Below are positions 1 through 9,388 of a stretch of 64,000 nt of DNA, in pieces. How positions within the stretch are numbered: position 1 is the first letter of the stretch; each line of letters opens with the position of its first letter. The translations under genes and the position numbers were made by a program. The stretch comes from Pseudomonas sp. CCI4.2 (lineage in GTDB: Bacteria > Pseudomonadota > Gammaproteobacteria > Pseudomonadales > Pseudomonadaceae). The DNA lies in contig NZ_CP133781.1 in NCBI RefSeq assembly GCF_034350045.1, positions 5,501,002 to 5,565,001 of the forward strand, read 5' to 3'. The notes beneath the pieces were generated by a model that saw only the letters and a program-made list of their open reading frames with translations, did no database searches and was not told where the DNA came from.

Positions 1-2270
1 CCGCGTCGACGATCTTCTTCTCGGTCTTTGTAGGAAACCACCATCACCGGCAATGACTGCAAACGGCTGTCGCGGCGCAGCAAGGTCACCAGTTCGATGC
101 CGTCCATGCGCGGCATGTCGATGTCGGTGATCAACAAATCAAAGTCCTCCGCCCGCAATGCATTCCACCCGTCCATACCGTCCACCGCCACCGCCACTTC
201 ATAGCCGCGATTGACCAGCAACTTGCGCTGTAACTCCCTCACCGTCAACGAATCATCCACCACCAGTACGCGCTTGCGCACCGCAGTGTCGATCAGTTGG
301 CTGCGACGGTCGATGCGCTCGAGGCGCCCGGTATTCAGCAGCTTCTCCACCGAGCGCAGCATGTCTTCAACATCAATGATCAAGACGGCGGAACCATCGT
401 CGAGCAACGCGCCAGCGGAAATGTCCTGAACCTTGCCCAAACGTGGATCAAGGGGCAACACCACCAGGGTTCGCTCGCCGATAAAGCGCTCCACAGCCAC
501 GCCATACACGGCGTCACGCTCACGGATCACCACCACTTTCAGAACGTCCGACACCGAGGTGCTCTGCGGGCGCTGAAGCAACTGGCTCGCAGCAACCAAA
601 CCAACATGCCGGCCTTCGTGCCAAAAATGCTGACGACCTTCAAGTTGCACGATCTCGTCGGCGTTCAAATCGCGCATGCGTTCGATATGGGCTAAGGGGA
701 ACGCGTAGGCTTCGCCGCCGACTTCCACCACCAAACTGCGAACCACCGACAGCGTCAGCGGCACTTCAATATGAAAACGGCTGCCCTCCCCCGCACCTTG
801 CTCCAACTCGACCGAGCCGCGCAGTTGGCGAACCATATGCTGCACGGCGTCCAGACCTACGCCACGTCCGGACACTTCGGTGACTTTGTCGCGCAGGCTG
901 AAACCGGGCAGGAACAGGAAGCTAAGCAGCTCCTCTTCACTTAATTGCGCGGCGGTCTCGGCGGGCGATAGCTGCCGTTCAATAATGCTCCGCCGCAGCC
1001 GGTCCAGATCAACACCGGCGCCGTCATCGCTGATTTCCAGCACCAACAGCCCGGCTTGGTGGGACGCTTTGAGGCGGATCAATCCCTCCGCAGGCTTGCC
1101 GGCCAGCAAGCGCTGCGCGGGCAACTCAACGCCGTGGTCCACCGCGTTGCGCAACAGGTGGGTCAACGGCGCTTCGAGTTTCTCCAGAACGTCGCGGTCG
1201 ACCTGGGTTTTCTCACCCTCAATTTCCAGTCGCACCTGCTTACCCAGTTCTCGGCCCAGGTCACGCACCATTCGCGCCTGCCCGCCCAACACGTCGGCAA
1301 AGGGTCGCATCCGACACGCCAGTGCAGTGTCGTAGAGCTGCTGAGCACGCCGGCCGGCGTTCCAGCCGAATTCGTCCAGTTCGGCGGTTTGCTGGATCAA
1401 CATCGCCTTGGCTTCGGATAACAGACGCCGTGCTTCGTCCAATACCTCATGGGTCTCGGCGCTGGCGCCCGCTTCATGGAGTTTGGCTTCAAGTCCTTCC
1501 AGCACGTGTTCGCTGTGGTTTTGCAGGCGGTTGATCCGCTGCATTGTCGCCAAATAAGGCTTGAGCCGCTGGGTCTCCACCAGCGCTTTGCTCGACAGAT
1601 CGAGCAAGCTGTTCAAACGCTCAGCGGTGACACGCAAAACACGCTCGCCGCCTTCGGTGTCTTGGCGCCTGCGCCGTAACGGACGGGCAGGGACTGGGCT
1701 GACAACGGTTATCGGCTCTGCCGCCACGACGGGCGCGACTTCCATAGCCAGTGCGTCGAGCCGCAAGGCCTGCGCCACCAGATCTTCGGTCGACAGCTCC
1801 GAGGTGGACGTCGCCGACTTGGCGAGCAGCGACGCAAGTGACGGGGGGGGTGGCGGTGGCGGCGGCACAACCACCACCGCCGGCGCGAGCAAACGGTTCA
1901 TTTGCACCACGTAGGCATTGATGTCTTCCGGCCTGACGCCCGAACTGCCTGGGGTGGCGATACGCAGCAGCAAGTCGGTGCCCAGCAGTAAGGCGTCGAT
2001 ATGTTCAGGCAGCAGGTACAAACGCGACTCCTGAGCGCTGACCAGGCAATCTTCCATGACATGCGCGACGCTGACGCCGGCATCCACACCCACGATCCGC
2101 GCCGCGCCTTTGAGCGAATGCGCCGCCCGCATGCACGCTTCCAGATGCGCCGCTTGGGTCGGATCACGCTCCAGCGCCAGCAACCCGGTACTCAGAACTT
2201 GGGTTTGCGCTTCGGCTTCCAACGCAAAAAGCTCGAACAACGAAGCATCGCGCAGTTGTTCTGGGGTCAT
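1..2270 (-). CDS. wspE: WspE, CheA-type hybrid histidine kinase/response regulator (3' end cut by window edge)
   Basis: WspE phosphorylates the diguanylate-cyclase regulator WspR and the methylesterase WspF in the Wsp surface-sensing system; here about 756 residues are visible and the C-terminus lies beyond the left edge. In order: an HPt domain with AAHSLKGAAR (phospho-acceptor His51), a proline-rich linker with eight consecutive prolines, a CheA dimerisation/ATPase module (HLLRNAVDHG, ISDDGAGVD, GRGVGLD), a CheW-like domain, and a receiver starting RVLVVDDSLTVRE with DIDMPRMDG. The ATG overlaps the wspD stop (ATGA), so translation is probably coupled. wspF and wspR are expected just outside the window. 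The proline run is encoded by a tract containing eight consecutive C (G on the plus strand at 1843-1850). Confidence 0.95.
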   Translation of the reverse strand, partial: MTPEQLRDASLFELFALEAEAQTQVLSTGLLALERDPTQAAHLEACMRAAHSLKGAARIVGVDAGVSVAHVMEDCLVSAQESRLYLLPEHIDALLLGTDLLLRIATPGSSGVRPEDINAYVVQMNRLLAPAVVVVPPPPPPPPSLASLLAKSATSTSELSTEDLVAQALRLDALAMEVAPVVAAEPITVVSPVPARPLRRRRQDTEGGERVLRVTAERLNSLLDLSSKALVETQRLKPYLATMQRINRLQNHSEHVLEGLEAKLHEAGASAETHEVLDEARRLLSEAKAMLIQQTAELDEFGWNAGRRAQQLYDTALACRMRPFADVLGGQARMVRDLGRELGKQVRLEIEGEKTQVDRDVLEKLEAPLTHLLRNAVDHGVELPAQRLLAGKPAEGLIRLKASHQAGLLVLEISDDGAGVDLDRLRRSIIERQLSPAETAAQLSEEELLSFLFLPGFSLRDKVTEVSGRGVGLDAVQHMVRQLRGSVELEQGAGEGSRFHIEVPLTLSVVRSLVVEVGGEAYAFPLAHIERMRDLNADEIVQLEGRQHFWHEGRHVGLVAASQLLQRPQSTSVSDVLKVVVIRERDAVYGVAVERFIGERTLVVLPLDPRLGKVQDISAGALLDDGSAVLIIDVEDMLRSVEKLLNTGRLERIDRRSQLIDTAVRKRVLVVDDSLTVRELQRKLLVNRGYEVAVAVDGMDGWNALRAEDFDLLITDIDMPRMDGIELVTLLRRDSRLQSLPVMVVSYKDREEDRRR

Positions 2271-2956
2271 GAGAAGCTCCGGTTCATTGCCGACAACAGC
2301 TGCTCTTCGTCAAGCAGGCGCAGGCTGCGCGCCTTCCACTGGATAACGCCCCGGGTGTATTTGGCGTTGCCGTTATGGCCTGAACTCGACGCAGAGTCCA
2401 GGGTGCGCTGGTCAATGGCGTAAATACCGTCCACTTCGTCCACCGGCACCACCGCCGGGCCACCTTCGGCCGTAATGATCAACATGCGAGGCATTATTCG
2501 AGCGGATGGATTGATCACCGGACCGGTTCCCAAGCCAAGCAATTCAACCAGCGACACACACGCCACCAACGCTCCTCGCACGTTAGCCACGCCTAACAAG
2601 GCCCGCGAACGCTGGTGTGGCAGCGAGTGGATGGTCTGCAATGGCGCGACTTCCACCAAGCAACGCGTCGGCAACCCCAGCCATTCTTCGCCCAGACGGA
2701 ACACCAGAATCGAACGGGTTTTTATTTCGTGATAAGCCTCGCTGCTGTGGGTCGGTATTCGGTGTTCCTGAACCAGTGAATAGCGGTCCAGCAAGCGCGT
2801 GGCCGCAGCGGAATACACCGCGCAGTTACGGCAATGAATGTGTGCAGCGAGCAAAGGGCATGAACGGACACCGTGAATCCCGATGCGGTTCCAGCAATCG
2901 TCGATGGCCTGGGTGTCTTCCTGAATCAAGCTCTGGTCAATCCGCTCGGCACTCAT
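2267..2956 (-). CDS. wspD: WspD, CheW-like coupling protein
   Basis: Adaptor of 229 residues that is expected to link the Wsp receptor to the kinase WspE. The N-terminal third holds a cysteine-containing segment (CPLLAAHIHCRNCAVY) typical of WspD; the rest is one CheW domain (ILVFRLGEEWLGLP, LLGVANVRGALVACVSL). Its start overlaps the stop of wspC by 4 bases and its stop overlaps the wspE start, as expected for a translationally coupled operon. It is the second CheW-type protein of the operon (with WspB), which is the normal Wsp arrangement and not a local duplication. Confidence 0.93.
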   Translation of the reverse strand: MSAERIDQSLIQEDTQAIDDCWNRIGIHGVRSCPLLAAHIHCRNCAVYSAAATRLLDRYSLVQEHRIPTHSSEAYHEIKTRSILVFRLGEEWLGLPTRCLVEVAPLQTIHSLPHQRSRALLGVANVRGALVACVSLVELLGLGTGPVINPSARIMPRMLIITAEGGPAVVPVDEVDGIYAIDQRTLDSASSSGHNGNAKYTRGVIQWKARSLRLLDEEQLLSAMNRSFS

Positions 2957-4230
2957 GGTTTTTGCCCTTCTTTGCCCAAGCCACGAGCGGCCCGCTCATG
3001 CAACCGTCGTGCACCCATGAGATCACCTTGGGAGGCGAGCAACGCCGCCAGTTGCGCCAGCGCTTCGGGGTGCTGCGGTTGCAGATACAGCGCCTTGCGG
3101 TACAAGCCCAGTGCTTCGGCGCTCTGGCCGCCTAGATCACTTAACAACCCTAACCAATAAAACACCTGCGCCACCGGCTCATACAGCTGCAAATAGCGTT
3201 CGCAGGCCGCTCGGGCCTCGGCGCTATTACCTTGGTTGGCGAGGGTTGCAATAGTGCTTAACAGGTCGGCGGCGTCGGTGTTCACGACGACCCGCCCATC
3301 AGAGGCGCGTTGCGCCGCAGCGGCCTTCGACGGCATCGCCACCATCGGGCGCGGCGTGGGCGGCCACGGCACCGGCGTAAGCGGCCGGGAAAAAGCGGGC
3401 GCAACAAAACTGGCGACGGGCTCCGGCACGCTGTCGGCGTGGCGACTGAACGCAAATGATTGCGCCACGCCGATTGAGCGCATGCCCAAGCGCGACAACA
3501 AATTGCCCTCGGCGGGACCGATAAAGAGCACGCCGTCTACCCGGGTCCAATTCTTGAGCACGTTGAACACCCGCTGCTGGGTGGCCAGGTCAAAATAGAT
3601 CAGCAGGTTGCGGCAGAACACAAAGTCGTAGGCTGGCTGCGTGGCAAACAAGCCGGGGTCAAGCACGTTTCCGGGCTGAAAATTGACCTGCGTCTGCACA
3701 CGCTCGCTGATCAAAAAGCCGTCGGCGTCGGCGCTAAAATGCCGGTCGCGAAACTCGACCTGTTCGCCACGAAACGAGTTCTTTCCGTAAACGCCACGCT
3801 GGGCCCGCTCAATCGATAGCGGGCTGATGTCCACCGCATCAATCTGAAACTGCTGCGCTATCAATCCAGCATCAAACAAGGCCATGGCGATTGAATAAGG
3901 CTCTTCGCCGGTGGAACACGGGAGGCTGAGAATGCGCAACGGTCGCACACCCATGAGTTCAGCCAAACGCGCCTGTGCCAGCTTGCCCAGCGTCGCAAAC
4001 GATTCCGGGTAGCGGAAAAACCAGGTCTCGGGAACGATTACAGCTTCGATCAGCGCTTGTTGTTCGGTCGCAGAGGTCAGTAACACCTGCCAATAGCCTT
4101 CGATGTCTTGGGACTTTGCCAAAACACTGCGCTGGCGAACCGCACGCTCAATGATGGCTTCGCCGACCGAGGCGACGTCCAGGCCGATCCGGTCCTTGAG
4201 GAAGGCAAAAAAGCGCTCATCGCGGCTCAT
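2953..4230 (-). CDS. wspC: WspC, CheR-type receptor methyltransferase with TPR tail
   Basis: SAM-dependent methyltransferase that methylates glutamates of the receptor WspA. Residues about 1-265 form the CheR N and C domains (PETWFFRYPESF; SLPCSTGEEPYSIAMAL as the SAM site; FVFCRNLLIYFD). A low-complexity proline/alanine linker follows, then a C-terminal tetratricopeptide region (YWLGLLSDLGGQSAEAL, LYLQPQHPEALAQL). The 425-residue length and the CheR-TPR layout match WspC. The ATG overlaps the wspB stop by 4 bases. No catalytic motif appears damaged. Confidence 0.95.
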   Translation of the reverse strand: MSRDERFFAFLKDRIGLDVASVGEAIIERAVRQRSVLAKSQDIEGYWQVLLTSATEQQALIEAVIVPETWFFRYPESFATLGKLAQARLAELMGVRPLRILSLPCSTGEEPYSIAMALFDAGLIAQQFQIDAVDISPLSIERAQRGVYGKNSFRGEQVEFRDRHFSADADGFLISERVQTQVNFQPGNVLDPGLFATQPAYDFVFCRNLLIYFDLATQQRVFNVLKNWTRVDGVLFIGPAEGNLLSRLGMRSIGVAQSFAFSRHADSVPEPVASFVAPAFSRPLTPVPWPPTPRPMVAMPSKAAAAQRASDGRVVVNTDAADLLSTIATLANQGNSAEARAACERYLQLYEPVAQVFYWLGLLSDLGGQSAEALGLYRKALYLQPQHPEALAQLAALLASQGDLMGARRLHERAARGLGKEGQKP

Positions 4231-4760
4231 GGCGCGCCCTCAAATAACTCGGCAGCCGTCGGTTGTGCCGGGTAAAGCAGTTCGCGCACCGGATCGCTGA
4301 GCAAATCTTGCACGCGCACCCATTGCAGCAAGCCCTGTTCGTCTTCACGCACCGGCCCCAGGTAAGCCGCCTGCTGGTTATCGAGCCCGTAGTGTTTGAA
4401 CTCGCTGGGCGCGCACCGCAGGGTTTCGGTCGCCTGTTCGAGAATCAGGCCAAGCAGTTGGCTGGGGCGATCGGCGTCTGGCCGATAGTTCACTAACACC
4501 AGTCGGGTGCTGGTCCGGGCCTTTGCCGGATGGCCAAAGGTCAGCGCGCTGAGGTCGATGACCGGCACCATAGCGCCCCGATGCGCGAACACCCCCGCCA
4601 CCCAATGTGGCGTCTGGGCGATGGGCTTGAGCTGTAGGCGGGGCAATACTTCAGCGATGTCCACCGCTTCAAGCGCGTAACGTTCTCGGCCGACGTGAAA
4701 CAGCAGAAATAAAATGTTCTGTGGCGGTGCGACACCACGTTTGGCCGAATACTCAATCAT
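4227..4760 (-). CDS. wspB: WspB, CheW-like coupling protein
   Basis: A 177-residue single-domain CheW protein (FLLFHVGRERYALE, IAEVLPRLQLKPI, VAGVFAHRGAMVPVIDL) predicted to couple WspA to the kinase WspE. It starts 9 bases after the wspA stop and overlaps wspC. In P. aeruginosa and P. fluorescens Wsp systems this adaptor is needed for clustering of the receptor complex; that role is inferred from the family and the conserved gene order. Confidence 0.94.
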   Translation of the reverse strand: MIEYSAKRGVAPPQNILFLLFHVGRERYALEAVDIAEVLPRLQLKPIAQTPHWVAGVFAHRGAMVPVIDLSALTFGHPAKARTSTRLVLVNYRPDADRPSQLLGLILEQATETLRCAPSEFKHYGLDNQQAAYLGPVREDEQGLLQWVRVQDLLSDPVRELLYPAQPTAAELFEGAP

Positions 4761-4769
4761 CGCTCGTTC

Positions 4770-6392
4770 TCAGACCTTGAAACGCGAGACGCCGCTGCGC
4801 AGTCCGACCGCTACCTGACTCAACTCGTCGATGGCGAAGCTGGCCTGGCGCAACGAGTCGACGGTCTGGCTGCTAGCGTCACCCAATTGCACCAGCGCCT
4901 GATTGATCTGTTCGGCGCCTGTTGCCTGGGCTTGCATCCCTTCGTTGACCATCAACACCCGCGGCGCCAGCGCCTGCACTTGATGAATAATCTGCGAGAG
5001 CTGTTCGCCCACTTGGGTCACTTCAAACATGCCGCGCCGGACTTCTTCAGAGAACTTGTCCATGCCCATCACGCCCGCAGACACCGCCGACTGGATTTCA
5101 CGAACCATCTGCTCAATGTCGTAGGTGGCCACGGCAGTCTGGTCGGCCAAGCGCCGAACTTCAGTCGCCACCACCGCAAAACCACGGCCGTACTCCCCGG
5201 CTTTTTCCGCTTCGATAGCGGCGTTGAGCGACAACAGGTTCGTCTGATCAGCCACTTTGACGATGGTCACGACCACTTGATTGATGTTGCCGGCTTTTTC
5301 ATTAAGGATCGCCAGCTTGGCGTTCACCAGATCGGCCGCGCCCATGACCGAATGCATGGTTTCTTCCATGCGCGCCAAGCCTTGCTGGCCGGAGCCGGCG
5401 AGGATCGACGCCTGGTCCGCAGCGGACGTGACTTCCGTCATGGTGCGCACCAGATCACGGGAGGTCGCGGCGATTTCCCGCGATGTCGCACCAATTTCTG
5501 TGGTGGTCGCAGCGGTTTCGGTGGCGGTGGCTTGCTGTTGCTTAGAGGTGGCGGCAATTTCAGTGACTGAGGTGGTGACCTGCACCGATGAACGCTGAGC
5601 CTGTGAAACCAGGCCGGTCAGCTCGGTCATCATGTCGTTGAAGCCGGTTTCGACAGCGCCAAACTCGTCTTTGCGTCCCAGATTCAAGCGCTTACTGAGG
5701 TCACCGGAGCGCATGATATCGAGCACCCAGACGATCCGCCGCATCGGCGCCATGATTGCGCGCATCAACAACAGGCCGCAACTCAGAGCGGCAATAAGGG
5801 CGACCAACAAGGAGATAGCCATGCTGATTTTGGCGGAAAACACCGTTGAAGCGATTGAGGCCATCGACTGGTCTGCCGACTTTTTGTTCTGGACTATCAG
5901 CGACGTCAGCAACGCGCGGCCGCGATTCCACGCGGGCACCATCTGTGAAGTAAACTCTGTGCGCGCTTTAGCGAAATCGTTGGCTTGATAGAGGGCGAGC
6001 ACCTCGTCGGTGATCTTTATATAGTCGGCATGCTGCTTTTCGAACTCATCGACGGAGGCCTGATCATCTGCATCGAAAACCGTCTTTCGGTAGTTATTCA
6101 GCTCGCTGACCAGCGTGGCTTCGTAGCCTTTGAAGTTGCTGATCTCGGCAGGCGTCAGGGGTCGGCCTTCGTCCTCGCCAAACAACTGCAAAATATTGAG
6201 GTAGCTGTTAACCCAAGCGCTGCGAACCATGGTGCTGTAATAGAGCCCGGGAAGGGCGTCGGTTTCGACTCTCTCTTCACTGGATTGAATCGATAACAGT
6301 CGGGTATACGACACGACAACCATCAACAACATGATGGCGATGATCACAGCGAAACTCGCCATTATCCGTTGGCGTAATGTCCAATTCTTCAC
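4770..6392 (-). CDS. wspA: WspA, membrane methyl-accepting receptor of the Wsp system
   Basis: First gene of the wsp operon: a 540-residue transducer with one membrane helix at about residues 11-33, a periplasmic four-helix-bundle type sensor (about 34-188), a second membrane helix (about 190-213), a HAMP segment, and a long cytoplasmic signalling coiled coil with the hairpin tip DQTNLLSLNAAIEAEKAGE and GFAVVATEVRRLADQ. The start is GTG with a GAGG element upstream. In pseudomonads WspA responds to surface contact and leads to c-di-GMP production through WspE and WspR. It is transcribed away from the LysR gene at 6706. Confidence 0.95.
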   Translation of the reverse strand: MKNWTLRQRIMASFAVIIAIMLLMVVVSYTRLLSIQSSEERVETDALPGLYYSTMVRSAWVNSYLNILQLFGEDEGRPLTPAEISNFKGYEATLVSELNNYRKTVFDADDQASVDEFEKQHADYIKITDEVLALYQANDFAKARTEFTSQMVPAWNRGRALLTSLIVQNKKSADQSMASIASTVFSAKISMAISLLVALIAALSCGLLLMRAIMAPMRRIVWVLDIMRSGDLSKRLNLGRKDEFGAVETGFNDMMTELTGLVSQAQRSSVQVTTSVTEIAATSKQQQATATETAATTTEIGATSREIAATSRDLVRTMTEVTSAADQASILAGSGQQGLARMEETMHSVMGAADLVNAKLAILNEKAGNINQVVVTIVKVADQTNLLSLNAAIEAEKAGEYGRGFAVVATEVRRLADQTAVATYDIEQMVREIQSAVSAGVMGMDKFSEEVRRGMFEVTQVGEQLSQIIHQVQALAPRVLMVNEGMQAQATGAEQINQALVQLGDASSQTVDSLRQASFAIDELSQVAVGLRSGVSRFKV

Positions 6393-6705
6393 GGTCCTGC
6401 CCTCAAGAGTTCAACTCGGCAGCAGTTTGCCGCGTTCAAGAAGTGGACCGATAGGCGATCCAAAGCTGGCTGAGTATAGCCCAGCCCCTTCGGCCTTAGA
6501 TCCATGTTTCCTACATACTTTTCTGACTTTTCTGAGACTTATTCGAGAAAAGCCCCAATGCAGTGCAGTAACCATTAAACAGGGCAAAAAACAGGGCAAA
6601 GTTGCGCCCTTTATCCGCCTCAAAACCCGCGCTGACTGGCCTATCGATTAAAAAGATATACACTCGAAAAAATCAATAAATACGCTAGCCACCAGAGCCA
6701 TTCCC
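6393..6705. promoter_or_regulatory. Divergent intergenic region between wspA and a LysR gene
   Basis: No gene is visible in these 313 bases. On the minus strand a TATACT at 6478-6473 could serve as a -10 element for wspA, about 80 bases before its GTG; no good -35 was found. A short direct repeat (CAGGGCAAAAAA / CAGGGCAAAG) lies near 6580-6600, and the stretch just before the LysR gene is AT-rich. These are weak, by-eye calls. Confidence 0.3.
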
Positions 6706-7620
6706 ATGATGACGCTGCGTCAGATTCGTCACTTTATTGCGGTCGCGGAAACCGGCTCGATATCGGCAGCCGCGCAAGCGGTGTTCATTTCTCAATCCAC
6801 GCTGACCCTGGCCATTCAACAACTGGAGCAAGAAATCGGCGTATGCCTGTTCAACCGGCACGCCAAGGGCATGACCCTGACCCACCAAGGCCATCAATTT
6901 CTGCGTCAGGCACATTTGATTCTGGCAACAGTGGACAACGCCAAACGCAGCCTGCAACACAGCACCGATCAACTTGCAGGACAGTTGATCGTCGGCGTGA
7001 CCAGCCTGGTGGCGGGCTATTATTTGGCAGACTTACTGACCCGCTTTCAGCGCGCCTACCCCAACGTCGAGCTGCGGGTAATGGAAGACGAGCGTCAGTA
7101 CATCGAGCACCTATTGGTCAGCGGCGAGATTGATGTCGGCGTGTTGATCCTTTCCAATTTGGAGGATCGACATGCCCTGCAAACCGAAGTCTTGACCCAT
7201 TCGCCCCACCGCGTTTGGCTCCCGGCCCAGCATCCGCTGCTGGAACACGACAGCATCAGCCTCGCGGACGTGGCCCGCGAGCCATTGATTCAGCTCAATG
7301 TCGATGAAATGGACGTGAATGCGCTGCGCATGTGGGTCCGCGCCGGACTGCAACCGCGCATTACCTTGCGCACCGCCTCCACCGAAGCGGTGCGCAGCCT
7401 GGTGGCCGCCGGCTTGGGCGTGTCGATCCAGCCGGACATGACTTACCGACCATGGTCACTGGAGGGCGACATCATCGAAGCCCGTCCACTGGCCGACCTC
7501 ACTCAGACCTTGGACGTCGGCCTGGCATGGCGCCGAGGTACCGCAAGACCGCCCTTGGTCGACCCTTTTTTGACCGTCGCCCGCGAACAACCCCACGCCG
7601 GGCGCAGGCTATCTATTTAA
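6706..7620 (+). CDS. LysR-family transcriptional regulator
   Basis: A 304-residue LysR regulator: N-terminal winged helix-turn-helix (RQIRHFIAVAETGSISAAA, FISQSTLTLAIQQLE, LFNRHAKGMTLT) and a C-terminal periplasmic-binding-like effector domain from about residue 90. Two adjacent ATGs (6706 and 6709) could be the start. It lies about 140 bases upstream of, and in the same direction as, the first aldehyde dehydrogenase of the putrescine/GABA cluster, so control of that cluster is the simplest guess; the divergent wspA promoter is a second candidate target. The ligand cannot be read from the sequence. Confidence 0.9.
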   Translation: MMTLRQIRHFIAVAETGSISAAAQAVFISQSTLTLAIQQLEQEIGVCLFNRHAKGMTLTHQGHQFLRQAHLILATVDNAKRSLQHSTDQLAGQLIVGVTSLVAGYYLADLLTRFQRAYPNVELRVMEDERQYIEHLLVSGEIDVGVLILSNLEDRHALQTEVLTHSPHRVWLPAQHPLLEHDSISLADVAREPLIQLNVDEMDVNALRMWVRAGLQPRITLRTASTEAVRSLVAAGLGVSIQPDMTYRPWSLEGDIIEARPLADLTQTLDVGLAWRRGTARPPLVDPFLTVAREQPHAGRRLSI

Positions 7621-7761
7621 TCGAACGTTGCTTTCAGTATTTAGTATTTGTCACCCCCACGCCCGCGCACTAGTCTCTGTGGCATAGCGAAGGCCGGGCG
7701 CGCAATCAGCGTGTAACGAAGCATGCCCATGGACGTCCTGCCTAAAAAGAGAACAGCGAAA

Positions 7762-9219
7762 ATGCCCGGTAATCCGACTCCATTATTCACTGCACTGCTG
7801 ATCGACGGAGAACTGGTCGCTGGCCAGGGCTTTGCCGAGCCGATCATCAACCCGGCCACCGCAGAGGTGCTGACCCGTGTTGCGGAAGCCAGTACCGAGC
7901 AGGTGGAAGCCGCCATTCTCGCCGCGCATCGAGCCTTCGCCAGTTGGTCGCGAACCACGCCGCAGCAACGCTCTGTCATTCTGTTGTCGATTGCCGACGC
8001 CATTGAAAAACAGGCCGACCTGCTGGCGCACCTTGAGTCGCTGAACTGCGGCAAGCCGCTGCACTTGGCGCGTCAGGATGATCTGAGCGCGACCGTCGAT
8101 GTGTTCCGTTTTTTCGCCGGGGCCGTGCGCTGCCAGATGGGGCAACTGTCTGGTGAATACCTGCCGGGCTACACCAGCATGGTTCGCCGCGACCCGATTG
8201 GCGTGGTGGCTTCCATCGCGCCTTGGAATTACCCGATCATGATGGCCGCCTGGAAAATCGCCCCAGCGCTGGCGGCGGGCAACACCTTGGTGTTCAAGCC
8301 CTCCGAACACACCCCCTTGTCGATATTGGCCTTGGCCCCTGCCTTGGCCGAGTTATTACCGCGCGGGGTAATCAACATCATTTGCGGCGGTGGCGAAGGC
8401 GTCGGCAACCATTTGGTCAGCCACCCGAAAGTGCGCATGGTCTCGCTGACTGGCGACATCGTTACCGGACAGAAAATTCTCCAGGCCGCCGCCAAGACCC
8501 TCAAGCGCACGCATCTGGAACTGGGCGGAAAAGCTCCGGTGATCGTCTGCAACGACGCCGACATTCAGGCCGTGGTCGAAGGCGTTCGCACCTACGGTTA
8601 TTACAACGCGGGCCAGGATTGCACCGCCGCGTGCCGAATCTATGCTCAAACTGGCATTCACGACCGCTTGGTCGCCGAACTCGGCGCGGCGGTCAGCAGC
8701 CTGCGCTTTGCCGGAAGACGCGACGCCGACAATGAAATCGGTCCGCTGATCAGTACACGTCAGCGCGACCGGGTGGCCAGTTTTGTCGAACGTGCGCTGG
8801 GCCAGCCACACATTGAGCGCGTCACCGGCGCGGCAGTGCATTCCGGCCCTGGGTTCTTCTATCAACCGACGCTGCTGGCGGGCTGCAAGCAAAGCGATGA
8901 GATCGTCCAGCGTGAAGTGTTCGGCCCGGTGGTGACCGTGACCCGCTTCGATCAACTGGAACAGGCGGTGGACTGGGCCAACGATTCGGAGTACGGACTG
9001 GCGTCATCGATCTGGACCCAGAATCTGGACAAGGCCATGCAAGTCGCCGCGCGGTTGCAATACGGCTGCACCTGGATCAACAGCCATTTCATGTTGGTTA
9101 GCGAAATGCCCCACGGCGGCCTGAAGCGCTCGGGTTATGGCAAGGACTTATCCAGCGACTCACTGCAGGATTACAGCGTGGTGCGGCACATTATGGCCAA
9201 GCACGGCATGGAGTTATAA
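7762..9219 (+). CDS. NAD-dependent aldehyde dehydrogenase, gamma-aminobutyraldehyde dehydrogenase type (copy 1)
   Basis: Predicted to oxidise 4-aminobutanal, the product of putrescine deamination, to GABA. Family features are clear: APWNYPIMMAAWKIAPALAA, the NAD-site SLTGDIVTG, the catalytic Glu in ELGGK, and the catalytic Cys in AGQDCTAACR. It closely resembles the second copy at 13449 along its whole length. The start at 7762 follows an AAGAGA element; upstream in-frame ATGs at 7723 and 7729 would add up to 13 residues (MPMDVLPKK...) but have no good ribosome site, so the longer form remains possible. It precedes the ABC transporter genes with only a repeat-containing 169-base gap. Confidence 0.85.
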   Translation: MPGNPTPLFTALLIDGELVAGQGFAEPIINPATAEVLTRVAEASTEQVEAAILAAHRAFASWSRTTPQQRSVILLSIADAIEKQADLLAHLESLNCGKPLHLARQDDLSATVDVFRFFAGAVRCQMGQLSGEYLPGYTSMVRRDPIGVVASIAPWNYPIMMAAWKIAPALAAGNTLVFKPSEHTPLSILALAPALAELLPRGVINIICGGGEGVGNHLVSHPKVRMVSLTGDIVTGQKILQAAAKTLKRTHLELGGKAPVIVCNDADIQAVVEGVRTYGYYNAGQDCTAACRIYAQTGIHDRLVAELGAAVSSLRFAGRRDADNEIGPLISTRQRDRVASFVERALGQPHIERVTGAAVHSGPGFFYQPTLLAGCKQSDEIVQREVFGPVVTVTRFDQLEQAVDWANDSEYGLASSIWTQNLDKAMQVAARLQYGCTWINSHFMLVSEMPHGGLKRSGYGKDLSSDSLQDYSVVRHIMAKHGMEL

Positions 9220-9221
9220 GC

Positions 9222-9350
9222 GGCAAGCTTCAAGCAAGAGCGAAATCAAAAACAAGAAGAATGGCTACAACCTTGCGATCTTCCGGCTACAAGTAATGTA
9301 AGAGCAATAAACCTCTTGCAGCTTGAAGCTTGTAGCTCGCAGCTGCCCCC
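9222..9350. repeat. Dispersed pseudomonad repeat rich in AGCTTGAAGCTTG
   Basis: The gap after the first dehydrogenase gene holds GCAAGCTTCAAGC and, further on, TTGCAGCTTGAAGCTTGTAG followed by CTCGCAGCTG. The same vocabulary occurs at 29222-29352 between thrC and hom. The units are inverted with respect to each other, so the transcript could fold. This is typical of short repeats scattered between Pseudomonas genes; the exact unit boundaries are not defined here. Confidence 0.6.
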
Positions 9351-9388
9351 GACACTGCCCCGACCATAATTAAAGAAGAGGGAATCCC

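Noticed and set aside
4887..5570. A 227-codon plus-strand open frame within wspA
   Set aside because: His/Arg-rich antisense translation of the receptor signalling domain, not a plausible protein.
9222..9350. Repeat-rich gap as an insertion-sequence end
   Set aside because: There is no transposase, no terminal inverted repeat pair with target duplication, and the same vocabulary occurs between hom and thrC, as expected for dispersed intergenic repeats.
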